From contig DASPIB010000001.1 in the NCBI GenBank assembly GCA_035629335.1, positions 372,001-436,000 on the forward strand: DNA of 64,000 nucleotides. The letters run 5' to 3'. This DNA comes from Verrucomicrobiia bacterium. Lineage in GTDB: Bacteria; Patescibacteriota; Saccharimonadia; Saccharimonadales; Saccharimonadaceae. Each line of letters starts with the position of its first letter. Position 1 is the first letter of the stretch. Under the pieces are notes generated by a model. The model was not told the origin of the DNA and made no database searches. It saw only the letters and a program-made list of their open reading frames with translations. The position numbers were made by a program, and so were the translations under genes. Below are positions 23,666 to 31,229 of the stretch, one piece after another.

Positions 23666-24727
23666 CTAGAACACGCTGACATCGGTACCGATAAAAGCTG
23701 CGTAGCGTTGCGCGGCGGCGGTAATTGCCGCGTGAGTGGCAGGGCTCAATTCTTGAAAGGGCGATAACTGCACTGCCACGCCGCGGCCTTTGGTAACGCG
23801 CTTCCAACGACCAACTGATTGCCCGTTAATTATAATATTGGGGTCAATACCGTAGCCGACGGCTTTCATGTCGGCTGTCCCCATAACTGCCGAGCGATCA
23901 GCGTAAGCAACGGTGTATTCGTCAAACGGAGGAAGCAATAACGGAGGGTGCTGCAGTTGAGTTTTTGGTGCAACTAGTGGGTAGAAGATATAGTTTTTGC
24001 CAGCAATGTCTTCGCTTGTAAAATCGTTCTTTATGGCTCCGATCCCTTGTTGCGCCTCGGTTTTTGTGAGCCCGCTCCACCACATAAAATCCTGGATTGT
24101 GGCTGGGCCGTGGCTCTGGAAATAACGACGCGCAAGCAAGGCGAGTGCCTCTTCGGTGCTGGGTTGCTCGGCGTCTGGTATCCAGGCCCTAAGTAAGACA
24201 AAGGTTTGTTGTTTGCCGCTGCGAGGGCCTTGGCACAGTAGTCCCTCTTGCGCCCAGTAGCGCATAAGGTGCGCGCCTTTACTGCCTTTTGTATCAATCC
24301 CATGAGATTCGAGGAGTTCGTATACTTGCTGCCGCGGTGTGGGCGTCTCAGATAACGAGTTTTCTAGTACAGATCGTGCCTTGCTGAGCTGTCCTTCTGT
24401 AATGCCTAAATTACGGTAAATACTGGCGGTCTTGCGGTTTTGTCGCGGGCCAAGCAGGCGAGTCATCCATAAGGTATCATCAGCCGGTACAAAGTGAAGG
24501 GTGCTGCGCATCGGCCAGGTGCGAACAATAGTCTTATCTGTCGTGGCTTGTTCGATGGCGACTTCGGTAGAACCCGGGATACGAAGACCAAAGGCATAAA
24601 AAGAGATGGGCATTTCTTGGGCTTGAATAGCGCCAAACCACTTTACAACTTGATCAGGTGTGGTGAACTCAGAGTGCAGAAGTCTCTGGTTGTAAAGACG
24701 AAGCGCGAGTAACTCTGAAATAGTCAT
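23666..24727 (-). CDS. AlkZ-like winged-helix DNA glycosylase
   Basis: A 353-residue protein of the HTH_42 (AlkZ/YcaQ) family. FGAIQAQEMP carries the catalytic Q-x-Q (Gln35, Gln37), the arrangement seen in AlkZ, which removes azinomycin interstrand crosslinks; YcaQ-type enzymes have Q-x-D. Further family blocks are RTWPMRSTLHFVP, SKGAHLMRYWAQEG, and LLLPPFDEYTVAYADRS with a GRWKR motif. It acts on alkylated or crosslinked DNA. A CATACT box ends 6 bases before the ATG. A short UvrA-like ATPase lies 5 kb away, which fits a genotoxin-defence theme. Confidence 0.83.
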   Translation of the reverse strand: MTISELLALRLYNQRLLHSEFTTPDQVVKWFGAIQAQEMPISFYAFGLRIPGSTEVAIEQATTDKTIVRTWPMRSTLHFVPADDTLWMTRLLGPRQNRKTASIYRNLGITEGQLSKARSVLENSLSETPTPRQQVYELLESHGIDTKGSKGAHLMRYWAQEGLLCQGPRSGKQQTFVLLRAWIPDAEQPSTEEALALLARRYFQSHGPATIQDFMWWSGLTKTEAQQGIGAIKNDFTSEDIAGKNYIFYPLVAPKTQLQHPPLLLPPFDEYTVAYADRSAVMGTADMKAVGYGIDPNIIINGQSVGRWKRVTKGRGVAVQLSPFQELSPATHAAITAAAQRYAAFIGTDVSVF

Positions 24728-24733
24728 GCTATC

Positions 24734-24739
24734 AGTATG
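24734..24739 (-). promoter_or_regulatory. -10 box for the leaderless AlkZ-like gene
   Basis: Minus-strand CATACT, 6 bases from the ATG at 24727. Confidence 0.4.
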
Positions 24740-24763
24740 TAGTGAGGAGGCAAAGAAGTAAAG

Positions 24764-26029
24764 TTATAGCCGCTGCTTAACAGCGAGAGCTTCGCGGCCA
24801 GATGCCGTAAGCGCATCGGTTTCAGAAACCTCTTCATTACAGAGGGCATTCTTGACTAGTGTGTCAGTGGTGCGAATTGAATTTTCAGCAAAAATTGGGT
24901 CACTAAAGGTGTTGGTTGATGAGGCAACTACTGCGCTGCGCTTGCCATCGGGCGTAACCCCATTTGTATTGTTATAGCCAATGACATCGCCGCCATGGCC
25001 CCAATACACGCCGCCACATGGCAGGTCAAAGCGCATTATACCCAAGCCATAGCGCACGCCAGGCCAGATTTCTTCGTACTCAGGGCCCATTTCAACCACG
25101 GTTTGCATTTTAGCGAGCTGTGCGGGTGAAAGGAGTTTGCCGGCCATAAGCGCCTTAAAAAAGCGGGTAATATCCTGAGGGGTAGAAACAAGCGAGCCAG
25201 CCGCCCCGCCCCAGGTCATGTTGTGTAGTGTCGTATCGGTATAAACACCGGTAGTATCAAATAATTGGTAGCCGCGCATATGTGGCCAGGGCAAATATGG
25301 TTTTGTGCCCGGCTCAACGGTGTCGGTCAGGTGAAGTGGGCGAATGATGCGCTCTTTCGCTTCTTTAACCCAGCTACGGCCGCTAACTGCTTCGATCACC
25401 ATGCCGGCTAAGATGTAGTTGGTATTAGAGTATTCCCAGTCTGTGCCTGGCGCAAAATTAGGTGCATGGCGCATCGCCACGGCGACAAGCTGATCGGGGC
25501 TGTAGTTAGTGAACCGATTTTTATAAAACGCTCGCGGTGTTTCGACGGTGGACCAAAATGTCTCGTCGCTGGTGTAATCAAACAAGCCGCTGGTATGTTG
25601 GAGCAAGTTTCGAATTGTAACCAGCTCACCGTTATTACCATTGCCCTCCACCGCGCCTGGCAGCCATTTTTCAACGCTATCATCTAAAGAAAGCTTGCCC
25701 TCGGTTTCTAGCTGCAGCAGCACGGTCGCAATAAAAGTTTTGGTATTGCTGCCGATACGAAAATGCGATTCCCACGGCACTGGCAGACTAGTGCCACGAA
25801 TAGCGGTGCCGGCGCGTGCGCGAGTAATTTTATTGTCATCGGTGGTAACCGCCAGTACACCAACCGTACCGATATCGCGGATTGCGTTAACATCGCGCTG
25901 CAGCTGGCTGTCTGGGGCGGCGTTTTGTTCATGATTATGGTGCCAGGCCGAAACTGGAGTTTGGGCTAAAAGTGCTATTGCCGTAACCCCCATAAACAAA
26001 CGCGCGATTAGTTTTTTGCTTTGCTTCAT
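24764..26029 (-). CDS. Secreted serine hydrolase, class C beta-lactamase/D,D-peptidase family
   Basis: A 421-residue exported enzyme. The signal peptide is KQSKKLIARLFMGVTAIALL with cleavage near VSA-W (residue 28). The penicillin-binding motifs are SNTK at 94-97 (nucleophile Ser94), YSN at 200-202 and HGG at 345-347, all present and correctly spaced. Family members include D-alanyl-D-alanine carboxypeptidases, esterases and AmpC-type beta-lactamases; the function here is open. AGGAGG before the ATG at 26029 fixes the start; an upstream extension would precede the signal peptide and is rejected. Confidence 0.88.
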   Translation of the reverse strand: MKQSKKLIARLFMGVTAIALLAQTPVSAWHHNHEQNAAPDSQLQRDVNAIRDIGTVGVLAVTTDDNKITRARAGTAIRGTSLPVPWESHFRIGSNTKTFIATVLLQLETEGKLSLDDSVEKWLPGAVEGNGNNGELVTIRNLLQHTSGLFDYTSDETFWSTVETPRAFYKNRFTNYSPDQLVAVAMRHAPNFAPGTDWEYSNTNYILAGMVIEAVSGRSWVKEAKERIIRPLHLTDTVEPGTKPYLPWPHMRGYQLFDTTGVYTDTTLHNMTWGGAAGSLVSTPQDITRFFKALMAGKLLSPAQLAKMQTVVEMGPEYEEIWPGVRYGLGIMRFDLPCGGVYWGHGGDVIGYNNTNGVTPDGKRSAVVASSTNTFSDPIFAENSIRTTDTLVKNALCNEEVSETDALTASGREALAVKQRL

Positions 26030-26166
26030 GCCCACCTCCTTTATCATGCTTATGTATATAATACCTGAATTATCTAGTTTATTAACTATTATCTTGATGT
26101 GACAATTTGGTGAAATCGGTATGCTAGTATATGGTATATAGAGATTCCCGAGGAACGGAGCGCATA

Positions 26167-26553
26167 ATGGCACACCCGAATTTGGATAAGTTGCTCGCTT
26201 ACAAGGATGAAGGCCTTGCTTTTATCAAGGCGCAAGACGATAAGGTAGCTAAAGCGCGACAAGCATCCAAGAAGAACGTTTCCGAGACGGATGCACTGCT
26301 TGCGCCGTTGCACGAGGCGTTGGCAACACATGCGCTGGTAACGCTTATTGCGCGACGAAGGCTCGACTTGAGCGAGCTAACAGCAGAAATTACCGAGCTG
26401 GTCAATAATGGCAAATCACCCGCGAAGACTCAAGCTGAAAACCGTAAGCTTGAAGATCTGATTCGAGAAGCGCAAGGCAAGAGTCCAATCGCTTCTGAGC
26501 ACCGGGCGCTCGCCACGGAGGTTCTCATCTATTTGTTCAGGGACCAAATCTAG
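26167..26553 (+). CDS. Unknown 128-residue helical protein
   Basis: A highly charged, almost wholly helical protein with no signal or membrane segment: LDKLLAYKDEGLAFIKAQDD, then VSETDALLAPLHEALATHA and a C-terminal LATEVLIYLF. I do not recognise a family. ATG at 26167 has a CGGAGCG ribosome site. The phrase VSETDALLAPLHEAL echoes VSETDALTASGREAL at the C-terminus of the divergently encoded serine hydrolase, which may reflect shared sequence or chance. A strong terminator follows. Confidence 0.65.
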   Translation: MAHPNLDKLLAYKDEGLAFIKAQDDKVAKARQASKKNVSETDALLAPLHEALATHALVTLIARRRLDLSELTAEITELVNNGKSPAKTQAENRKLEDLIREAQGKSPIASEHRALATEVLIYLFRDQI

Positions 26554-26558
26554 TTAAC

Positions 26559-26594
26559 GGCGCTTCGTCAGGGTGACTGATGAAGCGCCATTTT
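26559..26594 (+). terminator. Terminator after the helical protein gene
   Basis: GGCGCTTCGTCAG pairs with CTGATGAAGCGCC (one G-T), then ATTTT. Confidence 0.85.
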
Positions 26595-26601
26595 AAGCAC
26601 T

Positions 26602-27873
26602 TTACTTACTGGGCGTTTCTATGGTTATAGGATTCTCGATAATAACATCTGCCGTCTTGTCGCTTTGCCGCCTGGCGAGAAGGGCAAAGGGTAAGGCCAA
26701 AAGCTGAAAAGCGGCTACAATTAAGTACGAATGAGCGTAGCCCCACATATCGGCAGCTTTTCCGAGCAGTGGTTGACTCACCACGCCACCCGCCGAGCCA
26801 AGCAGTGAGTCGAACGATAAAACAGTCGCCCGTTGTTTTGATGGGATAAGACTATTAAAATACGCCTGGCGCACGGGCATAGTGGCCGAAAAAACCATCC
26901 CCCAGATCACAAGCATAGCCACGACCACCCAAAAATTAAGCACTAAGCCGGATATCGCTAAACTGATGCCACTTAAAAATACTCCAATAATTAGAACGGT
27001 AGTGTGGCGCTTAAAGATGCGTCCGATATGAGGCACCAATAAACCACCGGCGATTTGGGCACCAGCAATAATGGCAGCCGCGAGCCCCGCAATGCCGTAA
27101 GCGTTTGGATCGCCCCATAGCTCTAGGAGATACGGCTGCATGGCGTAAAAAGCGTAAGCTAGCGCCCCCATAACGAAGGGTGTCATCAGCATTAACCAGC
27201 GAACGGAAGGGTTTTTGAGGCCAAAGGTTAGGGAATTTTGGGCAATAACCTTTACTTCATGTGCCATGTTTTTGCCTTTTGTAGGGGTAAAACCAATATC
27301 TTTCATTAATTTAAAAGCTAAAATAAAGGTTAGTAATAATATGACAGCCCTAATAATATACGGGACGCCTAAATTGCTGTACTGCGCAATCACACCGCCC
27401 GCTGTCGAGCCAACTAGCATGGCCGAGCCTTCAACAATCTCACCTTTGGCGAATACAGATTCAAGCTTGCCCTTAAAACCACTGGCAGTCAAGGCGTCTA
27501 CCAGCCAGGCTTCTACCGCCCCTGAAAAAAAGGTAAAGCCTAAGCCCAAAAACACCGACACTACTGCCCACGACCAAAACGGCGCAGCGGTTTGCCACAT
27601 AAGCAAATATAACAGCGTAGCCAGCGCCAAGGTAATTGTGCCGAGCAGGTATGAAACCCGGCGACCACGAAGATCAGCAATAACGCCAGTCGGCACTTCA
27701 AACAGCATCATTCCGGCCGTAAAAAAGGCATTTGCCGCGAAGGCTTCAAAATTAGATAACCCCGCATCAAGCAAAAAGATGGTATTAATACCCCAAACCA
27801 GCGAGGCGGCGAGTGTGTTAAATAGGAGCAATGTTAAGTAAGTGCGCTGGATAGATTGCGGAGTTGGAGCCAT
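26602..27873 (-). CDS. MFS transporter
   Basis: A 423-residue protein with 12 predicted membrane helices. The loop after helix 2 reads GVIADLRGRRVSYLLG, the MFS A-motif. FEVPTG precedes it, and the second half repeats a weaker form at RIFKRHTTVLI. Family members move sugars, drugs or metabolites by proton-coupled transport; the EVPTGVIADLRGRR type is common in putative drug exporters. A TATAGT box lies 9 bases before the ATG. Confidence 0.9.
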   Translation of the reverse strand: MAPTPQSIQRTYLTLLLFNTLAASLVWGINTIFLLDAGLSNFEAFAANAFFTAGMMLFEVPTGVIADLRGRRVSYLLGTITLALATLLYLLMWQTAAPFWSWAVVSVFLGLGFTFFSGAVEAWLVDALTASGFKGKLESVFAKGEIVEGSAMLVGSTAGGVIAQYSNLGVPYIIRAVILLLTFILAFKLMKDIGFTPTKGKNMAHEVKVIAQNSLTFGLKNPSVRWLMLMTPFVMGALAYAFYAMQPYLLELWGDPNAYGIAGLAAAIIAGAQIAGGLLVPHIGRIFKRHTTVLIIGVFLSGISLAISGLVLNFWVVVAMLVIWGMVFSATMPVRQAYFNSLIPSKQRATVLSFDSLLGSAGGVVSQPLLGKAADMWGYAHSYLIVAAFQLLALPFALLARRQSDKTADVIIENPITIETPSK

Positions 27874-27882
27874 AGTACATTT

Positions 27883-27888
27883 ACTATA
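27883..27888 (-). promoter_or_regulatory. -10 box for the leaderless MFS gene
   Basis: Minus-strand TATAGT (extended by TGC), 9 bases from the ATG at 27873. Confidence 0.45.
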
Positions 27889-28021
27889 GCAATATAATTT
27901 TGTTCTCGCTACGCGAATATGTCTGCCGTGCTTTTGCGAGTGCCTAGATACAAATGGGCTATTTTAACTTTGGTTTTGGTGTGCTACTCTGGTAGAGCCC
28001 AACCGGAAGCTAGGAGCAGCC

Positions 28022-28363
28022 ATGAAGCTGAAGGATATTGTTGAGCGGGCTCGGCAGCTTTTTGACGAGAAAGAATTTGTTGTTGACGGGCGCCACAAGA
28101 TGGCAAACAATTGCTTTCAGGCAAGCAACGATGCCGTAACAGAAATGGTTAAGTCAGTAGACGCGGCGGCCAAGCTCTGTATTGAGATTGATCGTACCGG
28201 TGTGTTTGATCCTAGGGCGTACCAGAATAGTTACGATTCATCCGAGTATGAAACTATGCTGGAATGTCTTTCTGACCCAGTTATTGGCGCGGTTTGGCAA
28301 GAGCTGAAATCGCAGCCCGGAATCGCGGCGAAAGAAAAGCGTCGCGAGAGGCTGTATCCCTGA
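28022..28363 (+). CDS. Unknown 113-residue protein
   Basis: A soluble, mostly helical protein: KLKDIVERARQLFDEKEFVV, then ASNDAVTEMVKSVDAAAKL and a basic C-terminus. No family is recognised. ATG with a TAGGAG ribosome site and a clear terminator after it argue for a real single gene. It is transcribed away from the MFS gene. Confidence 0.6.
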   Translation: MKLKDIVERARQLFDEKEFVVDGRHKMANNCFQASNDAVTEMVKSVDAAAKLCIEIDRTGVFDPRAYQNSYDSSEYETMLECLSDPVIGAVWQELKSQPGIAAKEKRRERLYP

Positions 28364-28367
28364 GCGC

Positions 28368-28400
28368 TGGAGCGAGTCGTTTTTCGGCTCGCTCCATTTA
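28368..28400 (+). terminator. Terminator after the 113-residue gene
   Basis: TGGAGCGAGTCG pairs with CGGCTCGCTCCA over TTTTT, then TTTA. It also faces the converging HxlR gene. Confidence 0.8.
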
Positions 28401-28413
28401 CATTCGCTTCGTT

Positions 28414-28779
28414 TTAACCAGTTACTCCAGCATGCAGTGTATGCTGGCGGGAAGTAGTTGTGGTCCCCGCGATTTTATCTTCGTATTTTAAGCCCCAATC
28501 CGAAAGCGGAACAAGTGCCTCGTTTAAGGTGGTGCCAAATTCGGTAATTGAATATTCAACCCGTGGCGGCACCTCGTGGTAAGCTTTACGGCTAATAACA
28601 CCATCTTTTTCCATTTCGCGGAGCTGCTGAATAAGCATTTTCTCGCTAATGCCCGGCACGCGTCGCTTTAATTCGCCAAACCGAATCGGTTTATAATGTA
28701 TTTCCCAAAGCAGTAATGCCTTCCACTTGCCGCCAATTACCTGAAAGGCGGCGCCAAGGCCACAATCATATCCATCCAT
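28414..28779 (-). CDS. HxlR-family transcriptional regulator
   Basis: A 121-residue winged-helix protein with the HxlR pattern: Cys6 in DGYDCGLGAAFQVIGGKWK, then RFGELKRRVPGISEKMLIQQ and LREMEKDGVISRKAYHEVPP. The N-terminal cysteine is the redox-sensing position in several HxlR/YodB regulators that respond to quinones, aldehydes or diamide. It is divergent from an SDR dehydrogenase gene, with inverted repeats between. AGGAG lies 9 bases before the ATG. Confidence 0.92.
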   Translation of the reverse strand: MDGYDCGLGAAFQVIGGKWKALLLWEIHYKPIRFGELKRRVPGISEKMLIQQLREMEKDGVISRKAYHEVPPRVEYSITEFGTTLNEALVPLSDWGLKYEDKIAGTTTTSRQHTLHAGVTG

Positions 28780-28814
28780 TTTAAATCACTCCTGATCATG
28801 TGTTTTTCTATCCA

Positions 28815-28852
28815 TACTTACTTTAATGTAGGTACTTGCATAATGTCAAGTA
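28815..28852. promoter_or_regulatory. Candidate HxlR operator (two overlapping inverted repeats)
   Basis: TACTTAC at 28815-28821 with GTAGGTA at 28828-28834 (6 of 7), and TACTTG at 28833-28838 with CAAGTA at 28847-28852 (perfect). Both lie in the divergent promoter region of hxlR and the SDR gene. TACT-spacer-AGTA sites are typical for the YodB/HxlR family, so repression of the SDR gene is plausible. Confidence 0.6.
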
Positions 28853-28917
28853 TGGAATTATGCTCCTAAGAGGCTGCAAGAAAATCGATCAAAGATGAAA
28901 GTAATATAAGGAGAATT

Positions 28918-29679
28918 ATGAAATACGCAAATAAAAAAGCGGTGATTATTGGCGGTACCAGTGGTATGGGCATGGGCATTGTTAACGAGCTGGTTAAGGA
29001 TGGTGCGCAGGTGCTGATTACGGCCAGAAACGAAAAGCTTATTCAAGAAACACAAGAGCAACTGGGCGAAAAAGGCGTAGCGCTTCGATCGGATGCGACG
29101 AGCACCGCTGATCGTCAAGCTTTAGCACAAACCGTAAAAGACAAATTTGGCACCTTTGACTATTTGTTCATAAACGTTGGCATTTGTGAAGTTGAAAGTT
29201 TCGATAAAGTCACCGAAGCATCGTATGATCGACAGTTTAATGTAAACACTAAGGGTGCTTTCTTCACAGTTCAGCAACTATCGCCACTCATGAACGACGG
29301 CGGCTCGATCACTTTTACAAGTTCGGTCGCTGATAAAATGGGCATTCCGGGCATGCTGGTGTACTCTGCAACTAAGGCAGCTTTGGTGTCGATGGCTCAG
29401 GTGTTGGCTGCCGAACTGATGCCGCGTAAAATTCGCGCGAATGCGCTGAGCGTGGGCTACGCGGATACGCCGTCAATGGGCGTGGGCGGTTTTTCGGAGG
29501 CGGAAAAACAAGCATTTAAGGACGGCGGCAACAAGTATACTCCAATGGGCCGAATTGCCTCGCCTGAAGAGTTTGGAAAAGCAGCGGTATTCTTAGCAGC
29601 CGAAGCTGAGTTCGTTACCGGTGTTAACCTACCGTTTGATGGTGGTATTGGCCTAGGCGTTTTTGCCCAGCAAAGCTAA
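28918..29679 (+). CDS. SDR-family oxidoreductase
   Basis: A 253-residue short-chain dehydrogenase. The NAD(P) site is GGTSGMGMGI at residues 12-21. NVGIC stands in place of NNAG near 81, a serine strand is SITFTSSVA, and the catalytic YSATK motif is in LVYSATKAALVS (Tyr about 146). It reduces or oxidises a carbonyl or alcohol; the substrate is unknown. ATAAGGAG lies before the ATG. It is divergent from the HxlR regulator, which probably controls it as in quinone- or aldehyde-responsive pairs. Confidence 0.92.
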   Translation: MKYANKKAVIIGGTSGMGMGIVNELVKDGAQVLITARNEKLIQETQEQLGEKGVALRSDATSTADRQALAQTVKDKFGTFDYLFINVGICEVESFDKVTEASYDRQFNVNTKGAFFTVQQLSPLMNDGGSITFTSSVADKMGIPGMLVYSATKAALVSMAQVLAAELMPRKIRANALSVGYADTPSMGVGGFSEAEKQAFKDGGNKYTPMGRIASPEEFGKAAVFLAAEAEFVTGVNLPFDGGIGLGVFAQQS

Positions 29680-29696
29680 ACAGTAAAGAAACACTG

Positions 29697-29729
29697 AAAA
29701 TCGCAGGAAACCCAGCTTGCGATTTTTTA
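29697..29729 (+). terminator. Terminator after the SDR gene
   Basis: AAAATCGCA at 29697-29705 pairs with TGCGATTTT at 29718-29726, continuing in TTTTTT. Confidence 0.8.
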
Positions 29730-29821
29730 TATGAGCTAATGTAGTGATTTTGAAGTGCAGTTAGTTGTTTTTCAGTATAATAGCCGTGTCGGGGCATGAC
29801 AAAAAGAAAAGGATTTGCGTG

Positions 29822-30928
29822 ATGACCGATTACATCATTGGCTTTTCGGACGGTCCAAACGCCGACAATCAAGCGATGCACTACGGCGCGCTTCGGGCTT
29901 TTCAAGGTAATCCGCGCTTTCAGTTCGTGGGAGTAATCGTTGATCCAACGGCGGTAAACTACGAAGATCAGCCGTTAGGTTCAAGGAATATTGAACTCTC
30001 ACGGCGAGTGCATCTGTTGCACACTGCCCGCATGGCGGGGCTGTTTCGGCGGGCGGGCTCTAGTGTGAAAGTGTTTCGTGGGCTCGATATTACCCAGACG
30101 GCGGCCACGTCGCCGATTCCACATAGTGCGCACACCAAGCACCACGATTATGATGTGTTCGGTGATGCGCCGCCAAAGGGTCAGGGTTTCAAGGCAATTG
30201 CTGGTGATTTTACTGACGCGCGTCGTTTTATCCGAGGTCTCAATGGCACGGTGCATCTTGTGATTGGCGGGCAGTTCTCTTCGGTTGCGAAGCTGATTGA
30301 AGACCCGGTAATTTTTGGCAAGCTCGGTATATTGGCTTGTCAGGCGGGCTTTAAGCTGTCGCAGCGGGCAATTTACAGCCAGATGTCATTCAATCTAGAG
30401 GTGGACCTGCGGGCAGCGCTTGAAGTCTATCTGCACTACCCCCAAGCTATGTATTTTGTGCCATCAGATATCACCCGCGACCCCAAGGTGACCTTTACGG
30501 GCGCAGATGAGCTGGCGCGCCTGGGCGTACAGGGAGAGATCCTGGAGATCTTCCGGCGTCATCGCGAGCGGACGGCTGAGCGGCACGCTAAGCAGCAGCT
30601 GGAAGATAAGAAGCTGAAGGCTTACCCGCCGCTGTCAATTCATGATCTGCAAGCGGTCTTTGCGCTGCGGCAAGCGCTTGGACTTGAGGCAAATATGTAT
30701 CAGTTCGCGCCCATCGATCCAGACGAGGCGATCCGTAACACCCTGACGACCGTTCAACACTGGGCGGGTAAGGGGATTCGGATTGATGTTTCAAAAAAGG
30801 TGGTGGCGAAGCTTGGCTACACATCGAGTGGCATGCTAGAAAACGGCCATCCACTGCCGCCACGCTATGTCGTTACCGACCAAAATGCTGAGCTGTATAA
30901 GCGCCGTGTGCCGGAGGTACTGCGCTAG
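29822..30928 (+). CDS. Divergent nucleoside-hydrolase-like protein
   Basis: A 368-residue protein whose layout recalls inosine-uridine nucleoside hydrolases. GFSDGPNADNQAMHYGALR is in the place of the Asp-rich DTDPGxDD-AL calcium site, DVFGDAPPKG follows near 117, VHLVIGGQFSSVAKLIED matches the usual GPLTN strand, and MSFNLEVDLRAALEVYLHYPQ matches the FN-D-x-A block. Typical enzymes split ribosides to base and ribose. Here the first Asp pair has changed, so activity is uncertain. About 80 extra C-terminal residues carry a helical segment. A GTG or the ATG at 29822 are both possible starts. Confidence 0.65.
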   Translation: MTDYIIGFSDGPNADNQAMHYGALRAFQGNPRFQFVGVIVDPTAVNYEDQPLGSRNIELSRRVHLLHTARMAGLFRRAGSSVKVFRGLDITQTAATSPIPHSAHTKHHDYDVFGDAPPKGQGFKAIAGDFTDARRFIRGLNGTVHLVIGGQFSSVAKLIEDPVIFGKLGILACQAGFKLSQRAIYSQMSFNLEVDLRAALEVYLHYPQAMYFVPSDITRDPKVTFTGADELARLGVQGEILEIFRRHRERTAERHAKQQLEDKKLKAYPPLSIHDLQAVFALRQALGLEANMYQFAPIDPDEAIRNTLTTVQHWAGKGIRIDVSKKVVAKLGYTSSGMLENGHPLPPRYVVTDQNAELYKRRVPEVLR

Positions 30929-30939
30929 CTACAAATGAT

Positions 30940-30977
30940 CCTGTTCTGGCTTGCCGAATGTGGCAAGCCAGAACAGG
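30940..30977. terminator. Perfect 16-bp hairpin
   Basis: CCTGTTCTGGCTTGCC and its exact complement enclose GAATGT. No T-run follows on the plus strand (AAAAATT). It lies between converging genes and may end transcription from both sides. Confidence 0.6.
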
Positions 30978-31007
30978 AAAAATTACCGCAAAAAACGGTG
31001 GAACACG

Positions 31008-31175
31008 TTATTCCTGAAGCTTTTCAGCAATCGCCTCCCTCAGAATATCTTCATCGTAGTAGTGTGCTTTACGAAATTCTGGATCAAGTTTCTTCCATGC
31101 TGCATCAACTTCATCAAAGTTCACTCCCAAATCTATGGCAATCGAATGACCAATGAGGGGACTCATCTCACGCAT
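31008..31175 (-). CDS. Small acidic protein, unknown, 55 residues
   Basis: Begins MREMSPLIGHSIAIDLGVNF, then has a helical DEVDAAWKKLDPEFRKAHYY and an ILREAIAEKL tail. A GGAGG ribosome site lies 8 bases before the ATG. The protein is soluble with balanced charges and no known motif. It lies between the nucleoside-hydrolase-like gene and the PLD gene. The good ribosome site makes it likely to be real. Confidence 0.6.
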   Translation of the reverse strand: MREMSPLIGHSIAIDLGVNFDEVDAAWKKLDPEFRKAHYYDEDILREAIAEKLQE

Positions 31176-31229
31176 AACCACAACCTCCAAAAAGAGAACG
31201 TGCTTTATTAGTATCAGTAGTAATTATTT

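Noticed and set aside
23619-23807. Upstream extension of the DUF72 gene
   Set aside because: The extra 63 residues are Arg/Cys-rich and not part of the family. A -10 box lies between them and the chosen ATG.
27215-27841. 208-residue plus-strand frame opposite the MFS gene
   Set aside because: Low-complexity Ser/Thr/Ala/Pro content mirrors a membrane protein on the other strand. The MFS motif GVIADLRGRR is on the minus strand.
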